A stretch of DNA of 64,000 bases, taken from the NCBI RefSeq assembly GCF_026241755.1, contig NZ_JAPJDA010000003.1:62001-126000 (forward strand), given 5' to 3'. This document shows, in pieces, positions 52,479-61,360 of the stretch. A model generated the notes under the pieces. That model saw nothing but the letters and a program-made list of their open reading frames with translations, did not search any database and was not told the DNA's origin. Position numbers and translations under genes: made by a program. How positions within the stretch are numbered: position 1 is the first letter of the stretch; each line of letters opens with the position of its first letter. Origin of the DNA: Salinimicrobium profundisediminis (GTDB taxonomy: Bacteria; Bacteroidota; Bacteroidia; Flavobacteriales; Flavobacteriaceae).

Positions 52479-55388
52479 TTATTTAAGAGCCGCAGCCATT
52501 ATCACTACAGGATGAAGGGCCTTTTTACCGGTTCCGTCATAAATTTGATGACGGCAGCTGGTTCCGGGAGCAGCAATAACTGTCTCTGCGGAAGCTTTTC
52601 GCACTGCAGGGAACAGCGTTTGTTCGCCAATCTGCATACTTACCTCATAATGCTCTTTTTCGTACCCAAAAGAACCTGCCATACCACAACAACCTGAAGG
52701 GATCACGGTTACTTCAAAATTCTTCGGAAGGTTGAGCATCACAAAAGTATTCTCTACGCCCGCCAAAGCTTTCTGGTGGCAATGGCCATGTAATTTGATG
52801 CGTTTCTTTTCCGAAGAAAAGGAATCGGCAGTAATATTTCCGGCGATGACTTCTTTCTTAAAAAACTCTTCCAGTAAAAAGGCATTTTTGGATACTTTCA
52901 TGGCAGCCGCCTTATCATCGGCAAGTCTCAAATATTCATCCCTAAAGCTCAATATTGCTGAAGGTTCCAGCCCGAGCAACGGACGCTCTTCAGAAATAAT
53001 ATCCTTGAAAATTGAAACGTTTTTATTGGCTACTTCTTTGGCTTCCTTTAAAAAGCCTTTTGAAATAAATCCACGCCCACTTTCAGGATGTTTTACAATT
53101 TTCACCTCATAGTTGAGCCCTTCAAGCAGCTTTATTGCAGCCACACCCACTTCAGAATCAAGGTAATTGGTAAATTCATCGTTAAAGAGGTAAACCGTTT
53201 TAATAGGCGTAGTAAGCTTTCTCTCATTCTTTTTATAATAAGAAGAAAGAGTTTGGCTGGATAGAGCAGGTAAACGTCGCTGTGGCGCGATACCCATTGA
53301 TTTCTTTATAAGACCACCCGTAAGAGCATTTGAAAACATAAGATTCGAAAAAGGGGAAAATCGCCAGGTCTTTTTGTTGAGCGCAGCGTTGAAGGCAAAA
53401 GCTTTTGAACGCAGCGAACTGCCGTTGGTACTGTTGTATTGATACTGAAACTCTGCTTTATAAGCGGCCATATCAACATTAGAAGGACATTCACTTTTAC
53501 AGCCTTTACAGCTAATGCACAGGTCAAGTACTTCCTTTAACTCTTCATGATCAAACTTATTTTGTTTATCAGAATTTGTCAAAAATTCCCTCAAAGCATT
53601 GGCACGGGCCCTTGTGGTATCTTTTTCATTGCGGGTGGCACGGTAACTAGGGCACATTACGCCACCTGCTTCGGCAGGCTTGCGGCAGTCGCCACTACCA
53701 TTACAATTTTCGGCCCCTCTTAGAATCCCAAGAGAATCGGAGAAATCCATAATCGTTTCGATTTCGGGCTCTTTTCGGCCCGGCACGTACCTTAGGCTCT
53801 CGTCCATTGGAGGAGCGTCAATAATTTTCCCCGGGTTAAAAATATTATTTGGATCGAAGATGTTTTTTACCCTTTTTAAGAGGTTGTAATTCTCTTCTCC
53901 TATCATGAGCTGTATAAACTCGGCCCGTACCCTGCCATCACCGTGTTCCCCACTCATAGAGCCACCGTATTTCTTCACGAGAGCAGCCACTTCTTCTGTA
54001 ATTTTTCTGAAGAGCACCACATCATCCTCTTTTTTGAGATTGAGTATGGGCCTCAAGTGCAGTTCCCCTGCGCCGGCATGAGCATAATATACAGCATCCT
54101 GCCCGTAGTTGAGCATTAACTGGGAAAATTCTGAAATATATGCAGCAAGATCTTCTACCGCCACAGCTGTATCTTCTATACAAGCCACGGCTTTACGGTC
54201 GCCAACAATATTCCCGAGAAGCCCCAGTCCTGCTTTTCTTAATTCCAGCGCAAGATCTATGGTTTCATTCTGAAGTACCGGAAGTGCATAGGCAAGTCCT
54301 GAATCTGTAAGGGTTTTTAGGAGTTCGGCAGTACGGTTAGTCAATTCTTCTTCTGAAGATGCTCTTATTTCTAGCATGAGGATAGCTGCCGGGTCACCTT
54401 CTATAAAGAAACGATTTTCCCGGTATTTTAGACTATTCCGGGTACAGTCCAGAATCACCTTATCCATCATCTCGCAGGTGAACAGGGAATGCTGCATTGC
54501 CGGAACAACCGCCTGCAGGCATTTTTCCAATGACTCAAAATGTGCAGCGATCATTACAGCATTTTCCGGTGGCAGTGCATCGAGCTGCAGAGTAATTTCG
54601 GTAGTAAAAGCCAAAGTACCTTCGCTACCAGACAACAGTTTACAAATGTTGATCTTATCTTCACTTCCTCCCAGAACTTCAGCCGGCAGCAGTTCATCTA
54701 CTGCATACCCTGTGTTGCGGCGGTGGATCTCCGGTTTTGGAAAGCCTGCTGTAATTTGGTCACGCACTGCTTCAGGCTTAAGCTCTTCATAAAGTTTCCG
54801 GTAGATCTCACCTTCCATGGAATCCAGCTCCATTTTTTTGCGGAATTCTTCCGAAGAAATTTCAGAAAAAACAGCCTCTGAACCATCACTGAGCAGCACT
54901 TTCATTTCCACAACCTTTTCGCGCGTGGTGCCATATTTGATAGAAGTGGTTCCACTGGAATTATTGCCAACCATTCCACCTATCATACAACGATTTGAGG
55001 TAGAAGTATTGGGCCCAAAGAACAGCTTGTGGGCTTGCAGGTACCTGTTAAGGTCATCGCGAATTACTCCCGGCTGAACTTTAACTGTTTTCTTTTCTGT
55101 ATCAAGTTCAAGAATGGAAGTGAAATATTTTGAGACATCAACTACAATACCTTCCCCTACACACTGCCCTGCAAGGGAAGTACCGGCTGTACGCGGAATG
55201 AGCGACGTATTATTTTTATTGGCAAAAGAAATAAGCTGCTTTATGTCTTCCAGATTTTTTGGATAGGCTACAGCGAGAGGAATAGTGCGATAAACAGAAG
55301 CATCTGTTGCGAAAATCCTTCTCCATAGGGCGTCATAGAAGAGTTCACCTTGCAGGTCTTGGTCGAGTTTTTGAAGATTTTGATTCAT
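52479..55388 (-). CDS. FAD- and Fe-S-binding dehydrogenase (D-lactate/2-hydroxyacid type)
   Basis: A 969-residue fusion of a GlcD-like FAD domain and a GlpC-like iron-sulfur module. The FAD-binding PCMH part includes IPRTAGTSLAGQCVG and GGMVGNNSSGTTSIKYG, followed by an FAD-oxidase C-terminal domain with SGEHGDGR. Two 4Fe-4S motifs follow (CNGSGDC...CPSY; CISCKGCKSECP). Two CCG-type motifs are near the end (LHGHCHQKAL; SGCCGMAGSFGYE). It probably oxidises D-lactate or a related 2-hydroxyacid and passes electrons to menaquinone. It ends 51 bp before aroC on the same strand. Confidence 0.9.
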   Translation of the reverse strand: MNQNLQKLDQDLQGELFYDALWRRIFATDASVYRTIPLAVAYPKNLEDIKQLISFANKNNTSLIPRTAGTSLAGQCVGEGIVVDVSKYFTSILELDTEKKTVKVQPGVIRDDLNRYLQAHKLFFGPNTSTSNRCMIGGMVGNNSSGTTSIKYGTTREKVVEMKVLLSDGSEAVFSEISSEEFRKKMELDSMEGEIYRKLYEELKPEAVRDQITAGFPKPEIHRRNTGYAVDELLPAEVLGGSEDKINICKLLSGSEGTLAFTTEITLQLDALPPENAVMIAAHFESLEKCLQAVVPAMQHSLFTCEMMDKVILDCTRNSLKYRENRFFIEGDPAAILMLEIRASSEEELTNRTAELLKTLTDSGLAYALPVLQNETIDLALELRKAGLGLLGNIVGDRKAVACIEDTAVAVEDLAAYISEFSQLMLNYGQDAVYYAHAGAGELHLRPILNLKKEDDVVLFRKITEEVAALVKKYGGSMSGEHGDGRVRAEFIQLMIGEENYNLLKRVKNIFDPNNIFNPGKIIDAPPMDESLRYVPGRKEPEIETIMDFSDSLGILRGAENCNGSGDCRKPAEAGGVMCPSYRATRNEKDTTRARANALREFLTNSDKQNKFDHEELKEVLDLCISCKGCKSECPSNVDMAAYKAEFQYQYNSTNGSSLRSKAFAFNAALNKKTWRFSPFSNLMFSNALTGGLIKKSMGIAPQRRLPALSSQTLSSYYKKNERKLTTPIKTVYLFNDEFTNYLDSEVGVAAIKLLEGLNYEVKIVKHPESGRGFISKGFLKEAKEVANKNVSIFKDIISEERPLLGLEPSAILSFRDEYLRLADDKAAAMKVSKNAFLLEEFFKKEVIAGNITADSFSSEKKRIKLHGHCHQKALAGVENTFVMLNLPKNFEVTVIPSGCCGMAGSFGYEKEHYEVSMQIGEQTLFPAVRKASAETVIAAPGTSCRHQIYDGTGKKALHPVVIMAAALK

Positions 55389-55488
55389 AGGGGAGCAGTA
55401 ACAGGTTATGGCAGCCTGATTAACAGGCCATTATTAACATTAACATTTAATTAGCGGAGATAAGGGGTAATCGATATATCAGATAGTC

Positions 55489-55496
55489 TAATTTTG
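55489..55496 (+). promoter_or_regulatory. -7 promoter element (TAATTTTG)
   Basis: An exact TAnnTTTG match 24 bp before the ATG at 55521. Confidence 0.6.
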
Positions 55497-55520
55497 TAGG
55501 AACAAATTAAATGAAAAGAT

Positions 55521-55988
55521 ATGAAAAAAATCGTTTTACTAACCTTATGTATTTTTGGTTTTAGCCTTTCTTCACAAGCACAAAATATTGCAGATCATGC
55601 TCTGGGTTTACGTTTGGGAGACAATGATGGATTTGGAACAGAAATTTCTTATCAACACGGATTGTCAGAAAACAACCGACTTGAACTGGATTTGGGTTGG
55701 AGAAGCAGAAATGACCTTGATGCCTTTAGACTAACAGGAATTTACCAGTGGGTTTGGAACCTTGAAGGCGGATTTAACTGGTACGCCGGTGCCGGTGGTG
55801 GATTAGGCTCTGTTGATACTGGTGATGACAGTGACTTTTTTGTTCTAATCGCCGGGGATGTGGGTATTGAATATGATTTCGATTTCCCCCTACTCCTATC
55901 TCTTGACTTTAGACCTGAAATTGGATTCAGTGATTACAATGATGATCTTGGATTTGATATAGCGCTGGGGATTAGATACCAGTTCTAG
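55521..55988 (+). CDS. Small outer-membrane barrel protein
   Basis: A 155-residue protein with a Sec signal (MKKIVLLTLCIFGFSLSSQAQ) and eight or so amphipathic strands. It ends in ALGIRYQF, a C-terminal Phe typical of outer-membrane barrels. Gly- and Asp-rich turns (LGSVDTGDDSDFF) fit small porin-like or OmpW/PagP-sized barrels. No family was recognised. Its terminator hairpin is shared with the 3' end of the convergent bshA gene. Confidence 0.75.
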   Translation: MKKIVLLTLCIFGFSLSSQAQNIADHALGLRLGDNDGFGTEISYQHGLSENNRLELDLGWRSRNDLDAFRLTGIYQWVWNLEGGFNWYAGAGGGLGSVDTGDDSDFFVLIAGDVGIEYDFDFPLLLSLDFRPEIGFSDYNDDLGFDIALGIRYQF

Positions 55989-56007
55989 ACATAACAATTA
56001 TCATAAA

Positions 56008-56040
56008 AAAGGCTCCCGGAATTAATTTTTGGGAGCCTTT
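56008..56040. terminator. Terminator overlapping the bshA 3' end
   Basis: Arms AAAGGCTCCC (56008-56017) and GGGAGCCTTT (56031-56040), followed by a T-rich tract on the + strand. The right arm lies inside the last codons of the convergent bshA gene, and its stop codon lies in the loop. Confidence 0.85.
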
Positions 56041-57173
56041 TCTTTTTGGGTAATATCTAAAGCTTTTAAATAGAGGTTTTCGTAGAGAGGAACAACCGAG
56101 TATACATCAAAAATAAATGCCTGTTTACGGGCATTTTCTTTGAACCTTTTAAGGGTGGCATCATCTTGAAGTATATGAATTGCATTGGCTGCCATCTCTG
56201 ACACCTCTCCCACATCACTTAAATACCCCGAAAAGCCCTGCTTGTTAACTTCGGGCAGACCTCCGGTATTTGTTGAAATTACCGGCACCCCATTCACCAT
56301 AGCCTCAAGGGCGGCAAGCCCAAAGCTCTCTTTTTCTGAAGGCAAAAGAAAAAGATCGGAATAGCTCAATACCTGGTCAATCTCATGAGATTCCCCCAGG
56401 AATAACACCTTATCTTCCAGAACTAACTCTTGCACCAGTTCTTCGGCCATTTCTCTTTCAGGTCCCTGCCCTACCATGATAAGCTTCGATTTCAGGTTTT
56501 TCTGAATTTCATAAAAGATCATAATTACATCCCTTACCCGCTTTACCTTTCTAAGATTACTTACGTGGGTAATGATCCTCTCATCACTTTGAGCCAGCAT
56601 ACTTCTTTGGCAGTTGCTAATAGACTGGGTATATTTTGTGGTGTCTATAAAATTGGGCACTACATCAATCTCGCGCTTTACGTTAAAAAGACGCAGGGTA
56701 TCTGCCTTAAGACTTTGAGATACCGAAGTAACAACATCGCTGCTATTAATACTAAAAGTAACTGCCGGTTTATAGAAAGGGTGGTTGCCCACCAGCGTAA
56801 TATCGGTTCCATGAAGGGTGGTTACCATAGGCAGGTAGATTCCTTCTTCCTCGAGCATTTTTTTTGCCATGTAACCTGCATAGGCATGAGGAATGGCATA
56901 ATGTACGTGCAGCACCTCAATTTTATGCAATTTCACCATATCTACCAGCTTGCTGCTTAAGGCAAGCTCGTAAGGCTGATAGTGAAACAGAGGGTATTCG
57001 GGTACATTAACTTCATGAAAATGTATATTATGAGAAAGCTGTTCAAGCCTTACCGGCTGCTTATAAGTAATAAAATGGATCTCGTGCCCTCTGCGGGAGA
57101 GTGCCATCCCCAATTCGGTAGCTACCACACCACTTCCCCCAAAAGTAGGGTAACAAACAATGCCTATTTTCAT
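56022..57173 (-). CDS. bshA: BshA, N-acetyl-alpha-D-glucosaminyl L-malate synthase
   Basis: A 383-residue GT4-family glycosyltransferase. It joins UDP-GlcNAc to L-malate in the first step of bacillithiol synthesis. The N-terminal IGIVCYPTFGGSGVVATELGMALSRRGHEIHFITYKQPVRL is diagnostic of BshA. LLPSEKESFGLAALEAM holds the GT4 E-x7-E motif, and HVSNLRKVKRVRDVI fits the nucleotide-sugar site. The length matches the family. It lies 3 bp after the GH3/beta-lactamase gene, so the two are co-transcribed. Confidence 0.94.
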   Translation of the reverse strand: MKIGIVCYPTFGGSGVVATELGMALSRRGHEIHFITYKQPVRLEQLSHNIHFHEVNVPEYPLFHYQPYELALSSKLVDMVKLHKIEVLHVHYAIPHAYAGYMAKKMLEEEGIYLPMVTTLHGTDITLVGNHPFYKPAVTFSINSSDVVTSVSQSLKADTLRLFNVKREIDVVPNFIDTTKYTQSISNCQRSMLAQSDERIITHVSNLRKVKRVRDVIMIFYEIQKNLKSKLIMVGQGPEREMAEELVQELVLEDKVLFLGESHEIDQVLSYSDLFLLPSEKESFGLAALEAMVNGVPVISTNTGGLPEVNKQGFSGYLSDVGEVSEMAANAIHILQDDATLKRFKENARKQAFIFDVYSVVPLYENLYLKALDITQKEKAPKN

Positions 57174-57176
57174 GTA

Positions 57177-60104
57177 TTAACGATCTATGGCTTCGTAAAT
57201 AAGTTCCTGAATATTTGATCTTATACTCTCCCTTGTCAACTTATTGTTCTGGACAGAGGGATGAATTCGATTTGCTAAAAATACGTAAACTATTTCTTCA
57301 TCGGGGTCTGCCCAGGTAAAAGTTCCTGTAAAACCGCTATGCCCAAAGCTGGTCATTGAAACACAGCCACAGGTAGGGCCATAATTGCCTAACTGGGGCT
57401 TGTCAAAACCAACTCCCCGTCGCACATCGTCATCACAGTAATAGCAGGTATTGAACTTGTCTACCGTTTTTTGGTCAAAATAATTTATTCCTCCATACTG
57501 GCCACCGTTAAGGTACATCTGCATGATCTTGGCAACATCATTAGCATTAGAATACAGTCCTGCCTGCCCTCCAATTCCGCCCAAAAGTGCAGCGCCTTCA
57601 TCGTGAACGTATCCCTGCAAGAGCTGATTTCTCCACGACCTGTCATTTTCGGTGGGAACAATTCGCTCTTTTGGAAGCTTTTGAAGAGGTAAATAGGTAG
57701 TGTTATGAGCTCCCAAAGACCTGTAAAAATGATCTTGAGTAAGATACTCCAGGGAGGTGCCATAGATATCTTCCATATAGAACTTCAGCAAATAAAATGG
57801 GAGATCACTGTATTTATAAGCCTTTCGCCTCTCGAGCGGACTATCCTTAATAGTTTTAAGCACCGAATCTCTAATGTCATTCCTCACATACATGTTTTCG
57901 GCTATTTGTATGCCGAAGCCCCTATCCTGTTCAGTGCGAATAAATTTCACATCGGGCCTTTTCGTCTTTTGATCTATGGTCATTCGATGAAAAGGAATCC
58001 AACTCTTGAGCCTGGCATAATGCGATAACATATCGAGAATGGTGATGTTTTGTTTATTGCTTCCGCGGAAGTATGGCAACATTTCACCCAGTGTTGTATT
58101 GAGATCAATCTCATCCTTGTCTACAAGCTCCATGAGAAGCGGAAGCGTAGCAAGTATCTTGGTAAGGGAAGCAAGATCGTAAACGTCTGAAGCTTTCACC
58201 GGTATTTCTTTATCGTAAGTATGATATCCCGCATTTCTTTCATAGATGACTTTACCTTTTCTCGCCACAAGCACCTGTAAGCCCGGGGTCATTTTTTCAT
58301 CTATCGCCTTTTCTATAAGTTCGTCAATCTTTCTTAGCTTATATGAATTCATTCCTACCTGCTCGGGCAGACCGTAAGAAAGGCGATTAAGGGTACCTGT
58401 TTTATAGCCGGTGCCAACAGGGAAATTATTTCCGGCACTTACCGGCAGTTTCCCTTTAGCCTCTATAGCTCCAAAGATCACCTGTGCCGCTTTTTGTTGA
58501 GCGAGTTCCGTATTTTGATATGCCACCTGTATGGCTTCAAAATTACCCGTAGTTCGCAAATCAAGCAAAGCATACGGACTTGTGAACACATTGAGAATCA
58601 CCCGGTTCTTTCTCGCAACTTCATACAACCAGGTCTGCTGCTGCTCGTTCATTTTAAATCCGCTCCAGGGGGAAGCCGAAGACTGATGATAACCAATAAT
58701 CACCTGATTGTACGACTCCAGCTTGTCTAGCAATTCATTCAGGTTTTCTGCGGAAACCGAATCTACCTGTGCGTAGTGATTTAACTGCTCAAAAAAGGCA
58801 TTTCCGGGGTCTTCTCCAAAATGAACATAGGCAATTTTGCTGGTTTCCAGATCTTGTAACGGGATGAGAGACCGGTCATTTTTAATGACCGTCATTGCAT
58901 TCTCGTACAGCTTATGTGCAAGCACCTCGTTGCGAATACTGTTAAGCTCTTCCACTATATAAGTGGGATCTACAGGTTCATAGTGATCAAGGCCAACATT
59001 GTATTTGGCAAAAAGGATCTTCCTTACCGAATGCTTCAGGCGCTCTTCGGTAATTAATCCTTTATTAAAAGCTTCTATAATCATTTCTGAAGCTTTAGGT
59101 ACATCTTCAGAAAAAAGTAAAATATCGTTTCCTGCTAAAAAAGCCGCCAGTTCTATCTCACCGGGTTCATCAAAATCGGCAACTCCTTTCATATTGAGCG
59201 CATCAGTAATAATGAGTCCGTTAAAATCCAGTTCCTCTTTTAGAATTCCCGTGACTATTTTGTGCGATAAACTGGAAGGAAATTGAGCGCGTTCTTCCAG
59301 GCTGGGAACATTAAGGTGAGCAACCATGATACTTCCAAGCCCTTCAGAAATCATCTTTCTATAAGGAAACAGTTCCTCCCTGAATATCCTGTCTCGGGAA
59401 AAATCAATGGTGGGTAAAGTTTTATGAGAATCCCGTTCTGTATCTCCATGTCCGGGGAAATGTTTGGCGCTGCCAAGCACCCCTTCCCTTTGCATGCCTT
59501 TAATGAAAGCAATGGATTTACTGGCAACATTATTTTTATTTTCCCCAAAAGACCTGTTGCCAATAATAGGATTATTGGGGTTGGTATTAATATCCACTAC
59601 CGGGGCAAAATTCATATGTACGCCCAGTCTTTTGGAGTGTTTTGCAATACTCGCACCCACTTCGGTAATTAAATTTTCATCTCTTATTGCTCCCAAAGTC
59701 ATATTCCACGGAAAGGCATAGGTAGAATCAAGACGCATTGCCAGGCCCCACTCGGCGTCCATACCTATAAGCAGCGGAATTTTGGAAAGCTCCTGAAGTT
59801 CATTGTGAACCTTTACCTGCGTTTTTGGACCTCCTTTTGAAAAGATTACCCCACCCACATGCTGCTGGGCCACCAGTTCTTTTGCTTTTTCAATTTTTGA
59901 TGCAGGGTCTGAAGAAAAAACATCGATCATGAAAAGCTGCCCCACTTTTTCCTGTAGCGACATTGCATCATAAATGCTGTCTACCCATTGCCGCTGCTGC
60001 TCTACATCTTCAGCAATTAAAGGCCGGCTTTGAGAATAGGAAATTTGGGTAATAAGGATAAAGGCCAAAAACAGGCCTGAAAGTTTGGGCTTGCAAAAAC
60101 TCAT
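57177..60104 (-). CDS. GH3 beta-N-acetylglucosaminidase fused to a beta-lactamase-type serine hydrolase
   Basis: A 975-residue exported two-enzyme fusion. A Sec signal (residues 1-24) precedes a GH3 catalytic domain (about 40-370) with the NagZ-like motif KHFPGHGDT (214-222) and nucleophile Asp301 in TDALNMKG, then a GH3 C-terminal domain (to about 560). The C-terminal 370 residues form a class C beta-lactamase/esterase-like domain with the catalytic pair Ser646-x-x-Lys649 (SLTK); the usual YSN/YAN motif is YSD. GH3 would release GlcNAc from peptidoglycan fragments and the second domain may act on the peptide part. It overlaps the next upstream gene by 1 bp. Confidence 0.92.
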   Translation of the reverse strand: MSFCKPKLSGLFLAFILITQISYSQSRPLIAEDVEQQRQWVDSIYDAMSLQEKVGQLFMIDVFSSDPASKIEKAKELVAQQHVGGVIFSKGGPKTQVKVHNELQELSKIPLLIGMDAEWGLAMRLDSTYAFPWNMTLGAIRDENLITEVGASIAKHSKRLGVHMNFAPVVDINTNPNNPIIGNRSFGENKNNVASKSIAFIKGMQREGVLGSAKHFPGHGDTERDSHKTLPTIDFSRDRIFREELFPYRKMISEGLGSIMVAHLNVPSLEERAQFPSSLSHKIVTGILKEELDFNGLIITDALNMKGVADFDEPGEIELAAFLAGNDILLFSEDVPKASEMIIEAFNKGLITEERLKHSVRKILFAKYNVGLDHYEPVDPTYIVEELNSIRNEVLAHKLYENAMTVIKNDRSLIPLQDLETSKIAYVHFGEDPGNAFFEQLNHYAQVDSVSAENLNELLDKLESYNQVIIGYHQSSASPWSGFKMNEQQQTWLYEVARKNRVILNVFTSPYALLDLRTTGNFEAIQVAYQNTELAQQKAAQVIFGAIEAKGKLPVSAGNNFPVGTGYKTGTLNRLSYGLPEQVGMNSYKLRKIDELIEKAIDEKMTPGLQVLVARKGKVIYERNAGYHTYDKEIPVKASDVYDLASLTKILATLPLLMELVDKDEIDLNTTLGEMLPYFRGSNKQNITILDMLSHYARLKSWIPFHRMTIDQKTKRPDVKFIRTEQDRGFGIQIAENMYVRNDIRDSVLKTIKDSPLERRKAYKYSDLPFYLLKFYMEDIYGTSLEYLTQDHFYRSLGAHNTTYLPLQKLPKERIVPTENDRSWRNQLLQGYVHDEGAALLGGIGGQAGLYSNANDVAKIMQMYLNGGQYGGINYFDQKTVDKFNTCYYCDDDVRRGVGFDKPQLGNYGPTCGCVSMTSFGHSGFTGTFTWADPDEEIVYVFLANRIHPSVQNNKLTRESIRSNIQELIYEAIDR

Positions 60105-60589
60105 TAATTAAGAAAGCGCTTGTGCCAGCTCTCAGATGCAGGCACTTCCCAATCTGAAAGGTATTCGGCTTTGTTATTTACCAGGTTATTAAAAACGATC
60201 GTTTTTGGAGAAACAGCTTTGTCTTTTGCCATTTTCCTGAAATCGGTCAAAGTTTTATAAGCCACGAAATCTCCCTGCTTATAAGAGACATTCATCTTGT
60301 CAAGAAGATCTACATTGTAATCTTTCTCCAGCTGCTGAATGAACCGTACCGAATCATCTATGGAGCATCCGGTCGCTGCATTCATTTTTTGATCGAGCGC
60401 CAGGATGATGAATCGCCTGTAACGCATTTCAAAAGAAGCTTGCAGGTTGGCACCGTGGGCAGTCCACTGCTCTATAAATTGTTGAAGCTTTTCTTTAATT
60501 TCAGCTTGCTCTTCCTCTGTAAAAGAGCGATTTGCCTGATAGATCCAAACTCGGGAACTTTCAGGTAGGGTATCAAATGGGACAAACAT
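60104..60589 (-). CDS. Conserved flavobacterial protein, often mislabelled ABC transporter ATPase
   Basis: A 161-residue cytosolic protein. It opens MFVPFDTLPESSRVWIYQANRSFTEEE and continues WTAHGANLQASFEMRYRRFIILALDQKMNAATGCSIDDSVRFIQQLE. This family is widespread in flavobacteria and frequently carries the database name ABC transporter ATPase, but there is no Walker A or signature motif, so that name is not supported. The Cys in ATGCSIDDS is conserved-looking. I chose the ATG at 60589; a longer reading from 60643 starts upstream of the promoter element. Its stop overlaps the GH3 fusion start by 1 bp. Confidence 0.8.
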   Translation of the reverse strand: MFVPFDTLPESSRVWIYQANRSFTEEEQAEIKEKLQQFIEQWTAHGANLQASFEMRYRRFIILALDQKMNAATGCSIDDSVRFIQQLEKDYNVDLLDKMNVSYKQGDFVAYKTLTDFRKMAKDKAVSPKTIVFNNLVNNKAEYLSDWEVPASESWHKRFLN

Positions 60590-60611
60590 TATTTGGAAAT
60601 TTTTAGAGAAA

Positions 60612-60619
60612 CAAAAATA
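60612..60619 (-). promoter_or_regulatory. -7 promoter element (TATTTTTG) for the bshA operon
   Basis: An exact minus-strand TAnnTTTG match 23 nt before the ATG at 60589. A TTG (plus-strand CAA at 60641-60643) lies 21 bp upstream and may be the -33 element. It would drive the three-gene run 60589 to 56022. Confidence 0.65.
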
Positions 60620-60757
60620 AGAGATTTGGAGTGGGGAATCCAATTTGAGAAGGTTAAAATTCTCCTATTACCAGGTATTTAAAGGAATCATTTCGCAACG
60701 AACTAACTCTAAGGTGGTGAGCTGATTTTAATCATAATTTCTACATGCTTACTCTCT

Positions 60758-60765
60758 TAATTTTG
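60758..60765 (+). promoter_or_regulatory. -7 promoter element (TAATTTTG), very close to the start codon
   Basis: An exact TAnnTTTG match ending 4 bp before the ATG at 60770. With usual spacing the transcript would begin at or within a few bases of the start codon, implying a leaderless mRNA. Confidence 0.55.
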
Positions 60766-60769
60766 TAAG

Positions 60770-61303
60770 ATGGAAATAAGGGAGAAAGAACTTTTTACGG
60801 TAGCCAGAACCCTGGGGTTTTCTTCGGAAGCATATCAGCTTCACGAGCTGGCAGCATGGCTTCGCGAAGAAAAGCAAATACATGTGGAAGTTGGTGCCAT
60901 TTGGGATGAGCTTACTAACTGTGTTGAATCTTATGTCTTTACCATTACTGCCCCTATAGATATCTACTACACGCAACCAATCTATACATCGGGAGGAAAA
61001 ACATACGACGAAATGCTTTTTAGAGGACTCACTGAAGCTGTCTCTCTTTTGCAGCAATACAACCTTCAAAAAGATGTAAAAATACCTGATGACGAGGCGG
61101 TGATTGCCTATCTAAAAGGCTACGGAGACAAGGACAAGCAACTTCCTACCCCAAAATACCGGACCAATCTTGAAAAATACGCTTATTTACAGGGCAAACA
61201 GGGTGATTATATTGAAGAAGGATTAACGGAAGATGACATTCTCATTCTAGTGAAGAATATGCGCCCTGAGGAAATACAGCTGCGCCTTGAAAAAGATATA
61301 TAA
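60770..61303 (+). CDS. Protein of unknown function
   Basis: A 177-residue soluble, acidic protein with no signal peptide or membrane segment. It has an N-terminal helix-rich part (MEIREKELFTVARTLGFSSEAYQLHELAAWLREE) and a C-terminal Lys/Glu-rich helix pair ending in LTEDDILILVKNMRPEEIQLRLEKDI. I do not recognise a family. No alternative start codon lies nearby. The predicted -7 element directly precedes the ATG, and a perfect 43-bp palindromic terminator begins right after the stop. Confidence 0.75.
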   Translation: MEIREKELFTVARTLGFSSEAYQLHELAAWLREEKQIHVEVGAIWDELTNCVESYVFTITAPIDIYYTQPIYTSGGKTYDEMLFRGLTEAVSLLQQYNLQKDVKIPDDEAVIAYLKGYGDKDKQLPTPKYRTNLEKYAYLQGKQGDYIEEGLTEDDILILVKNMRPEEIQLRLEKDI

Positions 61304-61346
61304 AAAAATAAGGTGCTAAAAATGACATTTTTAGCACCTTATTTTT
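61304..61346. terminator. Bidirectional terminator, 43-bp perfect palindrome
   Basis: Two 21-nt arms (61304-61324, 61326-61346) are exact inverse copies around a single A at 61325, directly after the stop codon of the 60770 gene and before the convergent CCG-domain gene. Its central 15 bp (61318-61332) is AAAAATGACATTTTT, the same apex motif as in the terminator at 18135. Confidence 0.9.
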
Positions 61347-61360
61347 AAAACTTCGTTGCC

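Noticed and set aside
60104-60589. ABC transporter ATPase annotation
   Set aside because: The family is often given this name in databases, but the protein has no Walker A, Walker B or LSGGQ-type motif.
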